Assembly (NCBI GenBank): GCA_000969725.1
Contig: JXSR01S059402.1
Strand: one strand, 5' to 3'
Source of the DNA: Ophiothrix spiculata
Lineage: Eukaryota > Echinodermata > Ophiuroidea > Amphilepidida > Ophiotrichidae
Length of the DNA: 21,869 nucleotides
Shown here: positions 1 through 9,776 of the stretch, in pieces
Layout: each line of letters starts with the position of its first letter
Position numbering within the stretch: the stretch's first letter is position 1
Notes under the pieces: generated by a model
Database searches by the model: none
The model's input: the letters and a program-made list of their open reading frames with translations, nothing else
Told to the model about the DNA's origin: nothing
Position numbers and translations under genes: made by a program

Positions 1-506
1 ATAGGACCCTGTGTTTTTATATTATTTTGGGCTAATTTCGTTTTTGTTGTATCAACATGGAAGTCATTGGCATGCCTGGTATTATGGTATTATGGTCAGT
101 TTTGACTTAACCTCGTAGTATACCAACAAAATAAACATTAAAGAGGATTTTTGGTCTCATGATATGTTGGACAGGTACCATTCCTTGTAATCAATAATGA
201 TAATAAATTGAACCAGCGAAGTAATATCTTGACACTAGTATTAAATTACTTTGGCTCAAAAAGATTACTAAGATAACTCAAAAAATCGTTTTACAGATAA
301 CTCACACAAAGAGCTGAGTTAGGTCTTCTAAATTTTATGGTAAATTTAATGATTTATGCATTATGCATAACCAAAAAAAAAAAAAACAGTGACATATTTC
401 TCCCAAGTTCACGTGCGCAGAAACACAAAATCTTATACAAACAAAGAAATTTTTTTCAACGTTATTTACAGATTCACCATGACCTTCCTATATAAACGTC
501 ATTGCA
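1..506. other. Unassigned AT-rich DNA
   Basis: I see no gene, RNA or clear repeat here. There is a short poly-A run near 372-386 and scattered AT-rich sequence. No reading frame has recognisable protein character. Confidence 0.6.
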
Positions 507-687
507 ATAGACCATATCGATAATTGACATAATCCCGCCGTTGATGGCTTAAATCCACAGATTCGGACGGGGAACGGAACTCGTGTATTTATCATACTTG
601 GCCTCGTTCTGAGTTCCGATTCCCCGTCCGGTTCTGTGGATTAACCCCATCAACGGCGGGATTATGTCAATTATCGATATGGTCTAT
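507..687. mobile_element. Foldback (MITE-like) element with 76-bp arms
   Basis: Positions 507-582 and 611-687 are reverse complements over about 76 bp with only a handful of mismatches, separated by a 28-nt spacer. The arms include the shared blocks ATAATCCCGCCGTTGATGG and GGACGGGGAA. A transcript would fold into one long hairpin. TA dinucleotides flank the segment GACCATATCG...CGATATGGTC (508-509 and 685-686), so a TA target duplication is possible, although TA may belong to the arms themselves. There is no room for a transposase, so it would have moved with help from another element. The superfamily cannot be assigned. The high arm identity suggests either recent insertion or gene-conversion-like correction between arms. 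Confidence 0.8.
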
Positions 688-690
688 ACT

Positions 691-743
691 CCAGTTATGT
701 TTTTGGAGTTTCATTTCTACTACATGTACGTACTGCACTGTGC
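691..743 (+). repeat. Dispersed repeat, copy 1 (pair with 19899-19951)
   Basis: These 53 bp match 19899-19951 at 50 of 53 positions without gaps, in the same orientation. The shared segment runs from CCAGTTATGTTTTT through CATTTCTACTACATGTAC to GCACTGTGC. It starts four bases after the end of the foldback at 507-687, so the foldback may have landed at the edge of, or inside, a longer copy. Family unknown. Clear similarity stops after position 743. Confidence 0.75.
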
Positions 744-1359
744 CTTACTGTTCGGAGAAAAAATGTAACGCGCGTGTAGCATGCAAATTTTGTCGGACAA
801 TTTGTTTGTTTCGGCTAAAAAACGCCTATTTTTGGCTAAAATAATGATATTTAATAGTGAAATACCCGCGAAGCACGCCAAATTTGTACGTTTTATATCA
901 AAATGATCAATAAAAGGGGTAATTGAGAGAAATTTTGCTGAATGGGGGGGGGGGGGGAAAAGGCCCCCATGTCCTCCATGGCAAATCACGATGATGAAAT
1001 GCTTAATTGGAGTGGCAGTGACAAAGCTAGGGTCGAATCGGACCTTCGTGTCGCTTTGATCATGTTATCATTTGGTTATGTATTCAACAAACATACCAAG
1101 TAATGATTGTAATTAAATCTTGATCAAAACACACAGTATGCTTTTAAATAGGGCCTATTCCAATCAGATTGATTTTGTGCAGATTTTCCATGCCTGTTTT
1201 TCTTCATGCCTCATCATTTATAAACAAAACAATGTGGTTTATTCACCTGGTAATATTACTCCGCGGTGGATGCGCGCTGGAAGATTCGAGCAAGTGGATT
1301 GATTCAATATATTTACAGGGGGGTCAGTAATAAATTGAACAATGCAACACTATTTTCTA
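744..1359. other. Unassigned DNA with a 14-G run at 944-957
   Basis: No gene is recognised. A homopolymer of 14 G residues lies at 944-957, a likely slippage-prone site. The motif GGCTAAAA occurs twice near 814-838. The minus-strand reading frame across the G run gives a proline stretch and no other protein character. Confidence 0.5.

Positions 1360-1390
<31 letters not shown>
1360..1390. repeat. AATC tetranucleotide microsatellite
   Basis: Nearly eight uninterrupted copies of AATC run from 1360 to 1390. It is a simple sequence repeat, probably variable in length between individuals. No function is implied. Confidence 0.97.
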
Positions 1391-1672
1391 GATACAAGTA
1401 CTTGCATAATATGCATACCCCATGAAGGAGTCTATTCGTACAGGGGACCCAAGGCTTTACGTGACTGTCCGACCACGGAGCAAGTAGAGTAAAGTTTATT
1501 GCTCAAATGTAAAAACACACAAATTTTCTTAAAAATGGTAATTCCGAATAAGAATGAGAACAAAAGATAAGATTTCTTATTTCTTACCGTAATCAAAATG
1601 ATGTACACACCCATCCATTATGAGACGATAGATGACAGGCAAAACAAGAAATATTATAGTTTATTCTCTAAC

Positions 1673-1738
1673 TTTTTAAATTAGTTTAGACAATATCATT
1701 AATAATTCTTGTGCCTGATAAGCTAAACTAATTAAAAA
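1673..1738. repeat. AT-rich inverted repeat
   Basis: The arm at 1673-1689 (TTTTTAAATTAGTTTAG) pairs with 1723-1738 (CTAAACTAATTAAAAA) apart from one unpaired base, with a spacer of about 33 nt. The surrounding DNA is very AT-rich, so chance contributes. It may be the core of a decayed foldback element. Confidence 0.5.
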
Positions 1739-4143
1739 TATTAATAAATATTATATTATTAAAGTAAAGAAAAATGTAACACTGATTTTCGTGCCAAAAT
1801 AAAATCAATATCTGCCTGTTTTCTTCATTGCGATTAATATTAAACAAGGGAAAACCCCAACACTTTACATCAATATGCCGTAATGTTATGTTTCATGATA
1901 CACTTTATGATTTCAGAAACGTGCTCACTCAGTTACAAACATCTTTCGCAAATGATCTTACATTAGTGTATTAAACAAAATATTAAAGCTTGTGCGTAAT
2001 GAATATTGAAGAAAGGGAATGCTGAACATTTTCATTTCATTTAATCGTTTACTTCTACAAGAGACAAAATACAGCAAGTACATAAGGAGGGTAAATCAAT
2101 AACTTAGTAGGATGAAACAGTATACGTATACTCCTGGCGCCAAGGGTGGGGGAGCTGTGGGAGAATGGGGTTCTTGGTCATCTCTGTTTTACTCGTCCAA
2201 CCATGTTTTTATTGTTTTATATTATATCCAACACATTCAAAACGTTTGGTGGACAGTTTGAATTCGCCTTTTCTCTAGAGGGCGTTTCTCAACATGGTCG
2301 ACAATTCATTACGTTTGGCTATATCTTTATTGTTAAGGTCATAGAAACTTGATTCTGGAGTCCTTTAGGGTTAAGAAACCCAACAAAGACACTATGAAAA
2401 AATAAGCTTTTCCCCACAACATTGACATTAGACCAGCATTAAAAACATGAACATTCAATAATGAATTACAAATTGCTTGCGGTTATAAAAGAGTCATTTG
2501 TCATCAAAAATGTTATGTGCATGTTTCAATTTCAAATTCAAAATGGCCGCCATAAGGGGGACTACAAATGGCGGCAAAAATATTTTTTAAAACAAAATGG
2601 CTTAGAGTGACATGAAAAAAACAATCGATGGGAAATGGCTGTTGGAGTTACAACTAAAACATTTTACCCTAAAGACAAACAAGTCGTAGGGTGATTTACA
2701 AAAATTCAATGGGAAATGATTTTAGGGAATGAATCTGAGTTAGTTGTTCCCAAAGCATGCTATCATAGGTTTCAAATTTAAAACGATCCCTAAAAGAGGT
2801 TCAATATAGCCCATGACTGTCCATGCGCAGAAGAAAAAAGGGAATAGAACCCCCGTGAGGTGCGGAAAAAGTCTCACAAGTGGAATTTGAAGGTACAAGT
2901 ATTTTTCAGCGGCTTACGCACATCATCACTCACATTCCTAGTACTTGTATTAAGAACTGGGAAACAATTAACCTGTAATGTTCTTTCAAAATACCTTTAC
3001 AAGTATGTTTAACTCAATGTCTGAGGGCAAACGAATTCATTAAGTAACTTACGTTCCTGATAACCATAATCTGCCCTTGAATCACCAAATAAGAGTACCT
3101 TCCGCGCACTTACCTGTTAGAAAAGCAACTAATAGGTAGGTGTAAGTATATGTTAACGCGTGTAGGGTGATCTTTATCTTTTATAGGGTAATGTAATATG
3201 ATTGAAATAGATAGGTGTAGAAGGTTACCGTCAAACATGACATTTCATGGGAGTTCGGTTAGATGTGATATGTATCTTTATGCGACGAAGAAATTCTAGA
3301 ATTAGAATCATAGACCAATAGGTACAAACATGATGTATCTACAAATGAGAAAAAGAGGAATAATATTAATACACCTGTGCATAAGTGATTATGAGCGGTT
3401 TTGAAGTATCTGTCATATTTCTAAAGTGGATCATTTTACAGTTGACCCTCTTGTTTTTCCTCCACTTTTTGACATTAGCTGCGCAGAATTGTTGCAATTT
3501 TGCGCGTTCATATTTATAATTTTTACAAGAGAACACATTTTTAACAGATTAACAATACTTAGAACATGAAATGTTCTTGAAATTACGTCATATGCTCCAA
3601 GTCCCAGATGTGCATGCAAACATGACGCCCATGTCACTTGCTGGTAGAATTGAACAATTTGAATTAAACCAATAATAAAGTCTTTATATTTTGCTTTATA
3701 TATCAAGTTGCATTGAAATATGTTGAGACATGCTGTATTCCATTTTCTCTTCGGTTTCCTTAATGAGATACATGAGGCGAATGACAGAGGTTGAGCATTC
3801 CGGCAATTAATGTTGATCCTTTTTTGATCAGATGTGAACAATTTCCGGAACATATATTGATCCGGAATAAGAATAAGTTCATATTTGATCATGGCTTTCT
3901 AAGAGTGAAGCCTGTCCAGGAGATGATTTTTAAACGAAAATTGGTTAGGATTACTAAACCTAACTCCCTAACTCTAACCGTAGCATATATCTCGAAACAC
4001 CGCAAAAGGAAATCAAAACTTAATACCTACTTATAACCGGATTTTACTATACATGTAAATTAAAATATTACAGATCACCGTTCGGCATCACGGTGTAAAA
4101 GTGATGTTAGTCCTCCTGGAATGTAAGCCTGTACGGCCATGGA
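1739..4143. other. Unassigned AT-rich DNA
   Basis: No gene or clear transposon is seen. Small items: a perfect 14-bp palindrome AGTATACGTATACT at 2119-2132; an 8-bp inverted pair GCCGCCAT and ATGGCGGC at 2546-2553 and 2568-2575; and a 153-codon minus-strand open frame at 3431-3892 with no recognisable domain and composition like translated AT-rich noncoding DNA. The rest shows only scattered short repeats. Confidence 0.5.
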
Positions 4144-4373
4144 CCATAACAGAATAAAGCGTAAAACTAATGTTACTTGTACAAGTGAGAGTCACAAGCC
4201 TACTGTACAACCCGGACAATATGAATGAGGGACTTACATTCCTACTGCACGGGCACCCATTTGACACCCGAATGGAGAGGGGCTCATCATAGAGTATGCT
4301 GCTAAAAGTACACTATACACGTCGCTCACTGGATTCGAACCCATAACGCTAAATGCCAGATGTTTAAGGAAGG
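4144..4373 (-). mobile_element. Probable SINE fragment with a tRNA-like B box
   Basis: On the minus strand, GGTTCGAATCC (plus-strand 4331-4341) matches the internal B-box promoter of tRNA genes and tRNA-derived SINEs. It is preceded by an anticodon-arm-like stretch. An A box is not evident; the place where it should lie is a G-rich tract on the plus strand, so the head appears cut. Downstream on the minus strand, 4220-4151 contains a block that recurs at 13483-13550. Within the segment, GGAATGTAAG (4118-4127) and CTTACATTCC (4233-4242) form a 10-bp inverted pair. I infer a SINE because a B box is followed by repeated tail sequence. It could also be two unrelated repeats lying side by side. 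Confidence 0.4.
4151..4220 (-). repeat. Dispersed repeat, copy 1 (inverted relative to 13483-13550)
   Basis: Read on the minus strand, the 20-mer ATTGTCCGGGTTGTACAGTA is identical to 13483-13502. Both copies then continue through ACTCTCAC and end in an ACGCTTTATTCT block, with small insertions and deletions between. Total length is about 70 bp. The two copies lie 9.3 kb apart in opposite orientation. Confidence 0.8.
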
Positions 4374-4519
4374 GGGGAGGGGGGTGGGTCTACCCTAAAT
4401 ACCATGTACCTTTGGGATCACTTTTCAGACTTTTTCCAAAACTTTACCCATAAGTGTTATAAATACCATATTGTAGCCCATATCGCAAAGATTCAGAATC
4501 AATGTATTATTTTGTTCTG

Positions 4520-4533
4520 GTTGCTATGGTAAC
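4520..4533. promoter_or_regulatory. Candidate X-box (RFX-type binding site)
   Basis: GTTGCTATGGTAAC fits the X-box pattern RYYNYY-N2-RRNRAC exactly: GTTGCT, AT, GGTAAC. In animals this imperfect palindrome is bound by RFX transcription factors, often upstream of ciliary genes. No gene is seen within the window to be its target, so it may be a chance match. Confidence 0.35.
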
Positions 4534-4696
4534 CGTACAGGGCCTCTTATTGGCTAAACACTTAAACGGTTGTAACTCAAGAGTTGGGGACTTATAGGCA
4601 ACGCATGTCCTTATTGTTTTAATATAATTTGGTTTGACAAATATATCTTGATATAGGTCGTGACTGGAAGATATGTTTTATAAGTTAGGTTAATTA

Positions 4697-5403
4697 ATCG
4701 CGTTCCTTTGAACGCGTAATTAGTGTATAGCAAAAGTGAACAAATGATCTAAATAATGTTTAAAAACGAAAGAAAAGCTAAGCCTCCCTAATATAAGCTT
4801 AGATGAAATACGGCACGTTTTGGAGATATCTTATTTTCATAAAATGCAAATATTAATTACAAACGTCATTATTTATGAGCATATTCAATATTTGTGTTGT
4901 AAATTCGGATTTATTGCACCATTGATAAAAGCTCTCTTTAAGTGTATTTGCGGTAGTGTTCTATTTATTGTAAAAAAGGCGATTTTCAAAACCAAATTTA
5001 TTTAGTAACATAAGGACAAAAATCAACATTCAAGATCTGTTTCATCCGAAACAATGAAAATAATGTGGCGTATTAACACGGCGTAGTAATTCACACACCA
5101 CAGAATAAACATTTTCGTTTGTAACTTAATGTTTAATTAATGAAAACACAAGCTGTTTTTGTGTTTAAAAGCAGCTTGAGTATTACGAGTGAAGTTAATA
5201 TTCTAACATAAACATATGCATTAATGCTATGCCAACATACGTACAACTAAAACTACACCTTTAATTTTCAAATCTTAAAACTTTGAAAAAGATTCTTTAC
5301 TGCTTTTTACAAAGGGAGGCTTAGCTTTTCTTTCGTTTTTAAACATTATAGATCATTTGTTCAATTTTGCTATACACTAATTACGCGTTCAAAGGAACGC
5401 GAT
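4697..5403. mobile_element. Non-autonomous DNA transposon, 707 bp, long terminal inverted repeats
   Basis: The left end 4697-4789 and the right end 5313-5403 are near-identical reverse complements (93 and 91 bp, with about one substitution and a 2-bp length difference). Both begin ATCGCGTTCC and end at AGCCTCCCT. The outermost bases form their own small hairpin, CGCGTTC-CTTT-GAACGCG. TA dinucleotides flank both sides (4695-4696 and 5404-5405), consistent with a TA target duplication of Tc1/mariner type, although TA-specific insertion is not unique to that group. The interior, 4790-5312, is AT-rich. Its longest frame (4820-5005, 61 codons) lacks a DDE or DDD catalytic pattern, so the element depends on a transposase made elsewhere. 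High arm identity suggests fairly recent activity. Confidence 0.9.
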
Positions 5404-6884
5404 TATGGAAATCACCAAACATTTTGCGTCGTATAAAAATGTTTCATTTTGATGATTCATGAATATTTGTTCTGCTGTATGTCAGCCTGTGCAGCTTTCA
5501 TGTAAATACCAGGAGCCCCAAAATGGTTACATGTAGAAAATTGATCATGTACAGAAACTACATCAGTCGTAGAAATGAATCTTTGCACAACTTACAACCC
5601 TCTTAGATAGTCTTAAATGTTGATATCACAGCATTATTATTAATCACCAAAGGTAGATACCTATGAAAAAAAGCATTTATTTAAAATTATAATACTAAGC
5701 ATTTTGTTTTGTTATTTTAATGTACAACCTTTGATTAACTGATCGTGTAGAATCAGACTTTATATTGAACCAAACTTCAATGAATAAATAATAACTGAAC
5801 CCATTTTTAGTATATTTATTATGCAAATTAGGAACATCTACATTTCATGCATTTCAAGAACGAGTTATTTATATTGAACCTGTCAATCAAATTGTGGCGC
5901 GAAAATTGAAAAATACTGCAATAAGCGTATTCAATTGTTCACGGTAAACATTAATTCTTTAACTGTTTAAACTTTGCACATTTTGAACGCCTAAACTTAC
6001 GGTACATTATAGAATTTTTATATTTATTACTACTGTGATATTAAAATTTTGCAAACATCAAGCAGAGTAATGTAGAATTTGCAATATTTAAATTCTCAAA
6101 CTGCTATAGCTTTTGCAGAGGATAATGTTTCTTCATGCAACCATTTTATGGGACACCTGGTACATCGAATGAAGATGGTGCTGATGTTATATTCAAATCG
6201 TTAAAATGCATTAAAAAGAAAAAAGTACAGTAATTTGCTAATTTTTGAATTTCATATGTCGTTCTACCCCAGAAGCAATTTGACGTAAAAGCGCTGCCAA
6301 TAATGAATTCATTATAGCTCAGAATAGGGTGTTTTGCAGTTTTGTAACTAGCATATGAATAATCTAATATCCGTGTTAATAAATAATGAGTTTGAAAAAG
6401 GCTTAACTACTTTTACCTTAAAATGTTCAACAATACCTGCTGTTTTATTTTTGCGTTTACTGATTCCCATGTAATGTCAGGAGTGTGACGTAAGGGAGTT
6501 GGTTTATTTGAAAGGTTATGTAGATTATTTTATCACATTTAATTGCACCATTTTTGGTACCAGTGGATACATTACGGAACGGTCAACATACACAGAAAAT
6601 AATGCAAAGAAAGGTATGGCATGGTATTTGTTTCTCTCGTTACAGCAAAATTGTTTATCAAGAAGGCAATTTTTTAGAAAACTGTTGCTTTTTCTATTAA
6701 AAGACCTTAGTGGAAGTAGTGGTCAAGTGCCGTTTTGACGAAAATGAGTTATTGGTTGTTTTGAAGTCGCAGTAGGACAGAAAATATTGTGACATTTTTT
6801 TGGGTGATTTTCCCTCTCGTAAGGGCTCGTCACGCTGAGTGAATTTTGAGTAAAATTTAAAAAACGTTCAAAATATGTCAAGTT
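5404..6884. other. Unassigned AT-rich DNA
   Basis: No gene, RNA or clear repeat is recognised. A single CRE-like octamer TGACGTAA lies at 6486-6493. A 79-codon frame at 6499-6738 resembles no known protein. The motif GGTCAAGT occurs near 6721, 6974 and 7127, hinting at a degenerate repeat leading into the next feature. Confidence 0.5.
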
Positions 6885-7070
6885 ACATATCAAATTACTC
6901 GCCTTGTCATGCAGCTTCCAAATATATATCTTCAGGGCTTTATTGAGGAGATGAAACTTTACAATCGATACGAGGTCAAGTGAGGCCTGATTTGCAAGAA
7001 TGACATATCAAATTGTTCGTATTGACTTGCAGATTCCAAAAACATATGCTTTGAGAGTGTTTTGATAACT
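6885..7070 (+). repeat. Degenerate tandem pair, period about 118 bp
   Basis: 6885-6950 and 7003-7070 share ACATATCAAATT at the start and stay alignable for about 65 bp, including TGCAG-TTCCAAA and a TTTGAG/TTGAG-like end, at roughly 70 per cent identity by eye. The GGTCAAGT motif precedes each copy region. It is probably the remains of an old tandem duplication. Confidence 0.5.
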
Positions 7071-7421
7071 TATTTTTAAATTATGAGAATTGTTTGTTTA
7101 GCGACCATGATTTTAATGCAAGAAGTGGTCAAGTACAAAAAAGTGATTATTGATTATACAATGTACACTGAAAACATTATTTCGTCAAACGTGGAGGAAA
7201 AGTCGTCAAACAGGGGTTATAAATTAGTCATGCAAGTGAATTTTCCCTTATTCGTCGCTTGACGATATTTGCGGGCGCATGACAAACGAAAACAAATGCA
7301 GGACAAATTAATTTAATAGCTGTACGAATTACAATATGTGGGGGACGAGTTTGAACGATTGACAAATGCACTTTTCGTTAATTGACAAATGCATATCGTC
7401 ATGAGCTAAGGTCAAGACGAA

Positions 7422-7739
7422 TTAATGTACGCATGACAAACTATGTTGACAAACTTCTTTGAGCACGACTAACCATACCAGAGAGTTGACGAATTTGCAT
7501 GACGAATTATAACGGGTTTCCGTATCTTCAAGAAGTGGCGTGGCGTGGCGTTTTATTCTCGAGTCGATTGCACAGGAGGACAAATTATTAGCGACAACAC
7601 CTCTTTCGATTCGGATAGAACAACACTCCCAGGTTAGGTTTATACCTTGCCTATCATCACATTCCGACCAGACCGCATTGGATTCGGAGTCGGACACAAC
7701 AACATTACTGGACTGAGGACTCAGAATTCCCGTACTCAT
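7422..7739 (-). pseudogene. Possible coding remnant in the CACTG element core
   Basis: A 105-codon minus-strand frame covers part of the core and runs into the left motif array. It contains the acidic stretch SDSESNAVWSECDD near residues 16-29. Just upstream on the same strand, around 7760-7790, a frame reads LVWSESDDE, a near-duplicate of that motif. Repeated short acidic segments could come from the start of a lost element protein. No transposase catalytic motif or zinc-binding pattern is visible, and the last third is just translated repeat array. I give this a low probability of ever having been a complete gene. Confidence 0.2.
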
Positions 7740-7784
7740 ACTTAAGCTTACTCATACTTCATCATCAGATTCTGACCAGACTAG

Positions 7785-7849
7785 TCCATCTAGATGGACC
7801 TCACAAGCAAGCGACGTAGGCGCATGCTTTGCGTTTGCTTGCGAGGTCC
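7785..7849. repeat. Palindrome and hairpin in the element core
   Basis: TCCATCTAGATGGA (7785-7798) is a perfect 14-bp palindrome. It overlaps a larger hairpin, 7796-7849, in which GGACCTC-CAAGCAA on the left pairs with TTGCTTG-GAGGTCC on the right around a GC-rich loop. It sits between the two motif arrays of the CACTG element. Confidence 0.7.
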
Positions 7850-8311
7850 AAGCTGGATTGACAAGACCAGACAGCCATTGCAGAACCTGCAAGCAGAACC
7901 TGAGTGTTTCGCCTCGTTGATTTCACATGGATTGAGCCATTATTAGTCTACCGAATTAGTCTTCCGAAAACAAAACCTCTTAAAAACTAGTGTCACTTGA
8001 CAAATTATGTGACAAATTAGTATTCTTGCATGACAAATTAATTTTTGTGCATGACAAATTATATTTTTCTCATGACAAACTAATTTTTCAGCATGACTAA
8101 TTGTCATGAAAAAGTCGTCATACTAGACCGTTTTTCATGACTAATTTTAATTCGTCGTTCAATACTTGTATGACGAATTCCAAGACAAATTATAGTTTGT
8201 CATACTAGACCATTTTCATGACAACTTATTATTCGTCAAATGATGAAACACAATTTTCAGTGTATATTCCATGTTCAATTAAGACACGATCAGATTTAAG
8301 CGTTGCATTCA

Positions 8312-8531
8312 CACCTAAAAACGGAATAAAAATGGAACCATAGTGATGGAACATGCTTTTAGATGGGGTAAAAACTACACGATGTTGGGTAAAATTTTAC
8401 ATCAGTTGGTGTAAGGGAGAGAAATTGCACTGATTTGTGTAAACGATATTATAATTTTAACTTGACACCGACCAGTGTAAACTTTTGACCCCGTCTAACA
8501 AGCAAGACCCCTTTTGCCCCGTTTTTAGGTG
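8312..8531. mobile_element. Foldback element with TGTAAA-type internal motifs
   Basis: CACCTAAAAACGG (8312-8324) is the exact reverse complement of 8519-8531. The similarity continues inward more loosely: AGATGGGGTAAAA-type sequence on the left against AGACGGGGTCAAAAG on the complement of the right. The interior is built of short GTGTAA and TTTTACA motifs in both directions. This resembles short non-autonomous transposons common in animal genomes. No clean target duplication was found. Superfamily unknown. Confidence 0.65.
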
Positions 8532-8570
8532 TTGTGTTATATGTATTGTAATGATTCATTCACATAATTA

Positions 8571-8971
8571 GAAAGATAAGTCGGTCGAGTAGTAAAATAA
8601 TCGCCGAACTAAACCCAGCATTGCGCATTATACATAGATACTCTTTCAAGATTTACTATAGCTAGGTCACAACACTGTCTCTTTAGGAGGACTAAAACAG
8701 ACTTTATCACTCGTTCTCAACTCGATCGATACTCCTGCGAGTCAAGCCCGAGACCCGGAGCTCGCGCAATAAGCTCCAATAACTCATCTTTCCCATCATG
8801 GCTGCAATCGAGCTCTTACATTTTGAAAGAGCATCTATCGATGCCCTGTCGATGCTCAAACGAATTATTAGCGAGCTCTAAAATTTTGAAAGAGTATCTA
8901 TCGATGCTCGGTCGGTTGCTGGTCGAGTTCGCTGGTTTAACCGATTTTAATACTCGACCGACTACTCTTTC
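8571..8971. mobile_element. Foldback element of about 400 bp with internal duplication
   Basis: The left end GAAAGATAAGTCGGTCGAGT (from 8571) is mirrored on the right by ACTCGACCGACTACTCTTTC ending at 8971. The paired segment extends through TAAAATAATCGCC on the left and GGTTTAACCGATTTTA on the right. The interior carries a direct repeat, 8810-8844 and 8873-8907 (35 bp, three mismatches, 63-bp period), containing GAGCTCT, TTTTGAAAGAG and ATCTATCGATGC. GAGCTC and ATCGAT palindromes recur. No coding capacity is seen. Superfamily unknown. Confidence 0.7.
8810..8907 (+). repeat. 63-bp-period tandem duplication inside the foldback
   Basis: Copies at 8810-8844 and 8873-8907 differ at three of 35 positions. 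Each contains GAGCTCT followed by TTTTGAAAGAG and CTATCGATGC. The duplication sits in the interior of the foldback element rather than at its ends. Confidence 0.85.
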
Positions 8972-9072
8972 GAAATGTGATTGAAGCAAATGAGCTCTCC
9001 AAGAATTCCAGCGAGATCTCTGAACTCTTTAAAAATCAATATTACAACGCTTTCTATATGCAACATAAAGAT

Positions 9073-9243
9073 ATGGTCGCATAGAAAGAGTATTCAGCCG
9101 AGCTGGCACGTCAAACCAAACCTACACGAGTTTTAACCACCGTTACTGGATCACAGCAATACACCTGAAGGTTAACGCTCGTCTAGGTTTTGTCTATTGT
9201 GGTGTGCCAGCTTTACCGACTTCTCTTTCTATAATATGACCAC
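9073..9243. mobile_element. Foldback element with arms of about 70 bp
   Basis: The left arm, about 9073-9140, and the right arm, about 9169-9243, pair along most of their length. Shared blocks, in left-arm orientation, are ATAGAAAGAG, AGCTGGCAC, and CAAACCTACACGAG with TTTAACC against CAAAACCTAGACGAG with GTTAACC. The spacer is about 28 nt. Several mismatches and small gaps suggest it is older than the 4697-5403 element. The AGAAAGAG block resembles the GAAAGA outer end of the neighbouring foldback at 8571-8971, so the two may be relatives. A further small hairpin (CTTTCTATATGC and GCATAGAAAG, 9051-9089) overlaps its left edge. Confidence 0.7.
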
Positions 9244-9738
9244 AGATAAATATTAGAGGTGAGAGTTATGATGTTTTAGTGTTTTAAGGCTAACGTTATG
9301 ATTAGCTCCGTTTAATACCTTATATATAGTATTTCATTTCAATAAAGTGCCCACCAATTTTAAACTCTGTAAATAATTCTCTACTTACACATAAGTTCAT
9401 AGATATGGAGTAATTATGATCACGAAAGCATGAATACAATATTTCAGTTCGTCCATATAATTTTATGGACATAGTCAGGTCAACTTTTCAAATTCGTTTT
9501 GCACTTTTCATCATCTTTAACGAAAAAAAAAAATAATTAATTGTGTTCACCACATTAAGGCCATCCATCATGTCCAGGCCATGTAAAGTATAAAATATTA
9601 GAAGATATATGATTCTAAAAGCATTGGTTAAAAATACACGCCTTGCTCAGACAACCTGGTGGTATTAAAATATAGCTGCTGTATTTCCAAATATCATTTA
9701 CAAAAGTGTTAATGCTTCATATTTCTTTGCTACAATCA
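9244..9738. other. Unassigned AT-rich DNA
   Basis: Nothing recognisable apart from AT-rich stretches and a poly-A run near 9522-9532. No gene or repeat could be supported. Confidence 0.5.
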
Positions 9739-9776
9739 CATCAACAAAGTCTTTCAACATCAACAAAGTCTTTCAA
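9739..9776 (+). repeat. Perfect 19-bp tandem duplication
   Basis: CATCAACAAAGTCTTTCAA occurs twice back to back at 9739-9757 and 9758-9776 with no mismatch, so the duplication is recent or was recently homogenised. It lies in a 90-codon plus-strand frame (9706-9978) that resembles no known protein. Because 19 is not a multiple of three, the copies are read in different frames, which argues against coding. Confidence 0.95.

Larger units (their letters stand above)
7166..8262. mobile_element. CACTG-ended transposon with dense subterminal motif arrays
   Basis: The element begins CACTGAAAAC (7166) and ends in TTTTCAGTG (8262). Further inward both ends carry a TTTCGTCAAAC/TTTGACGAA-like match. 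TA flanks each side (7164-7165, 8263-8264). Two blocks, about 7200-7515 and 7990-8262, hold roughly 30 copies of a motif close to CATGACAAATTA, with variants GACGAATTA and GACTAATT. Most are in plus orientation and several inverted. The core, about 7515-7985, is GC-richer and almost free of the motif. CACT(A/G) termini plus clustered subterminal repeats are hallmarks of the CACTA (EnSpm) superfamily, where such repeats bind an element-encoded protein. The usual 3-bp target duplication is not clear here. No full transposase is present, so it is non-autonomous or decayed. Confidence 0.7.

Noticed and set aside
1360-1390. CRISPR-like or spaced repeat array
   Set aside because: It is a plain tetranucleotide microsatellite with no spacers, and the window is eukaryotic in character.
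3109-3148. Small hairpin near ACTTACCTGTTAG
   Set aside because: Pairing needs a six-base gap in the stem and is within what chance gives in this sequence.
3431-3892. 153-codon minus-strand open frame
   Set aside because: It has no recognisable domain, signal peptide or repeat. The composition matches translated AT-rich DNA, and an overlapping plus-strand frame (3791-4036) looks equally random.
4368-4388. G-quadruplex at a G-rich tract
   Set aside because: It has only three separated runs of three or more G, so a standard four-run motif is not present.
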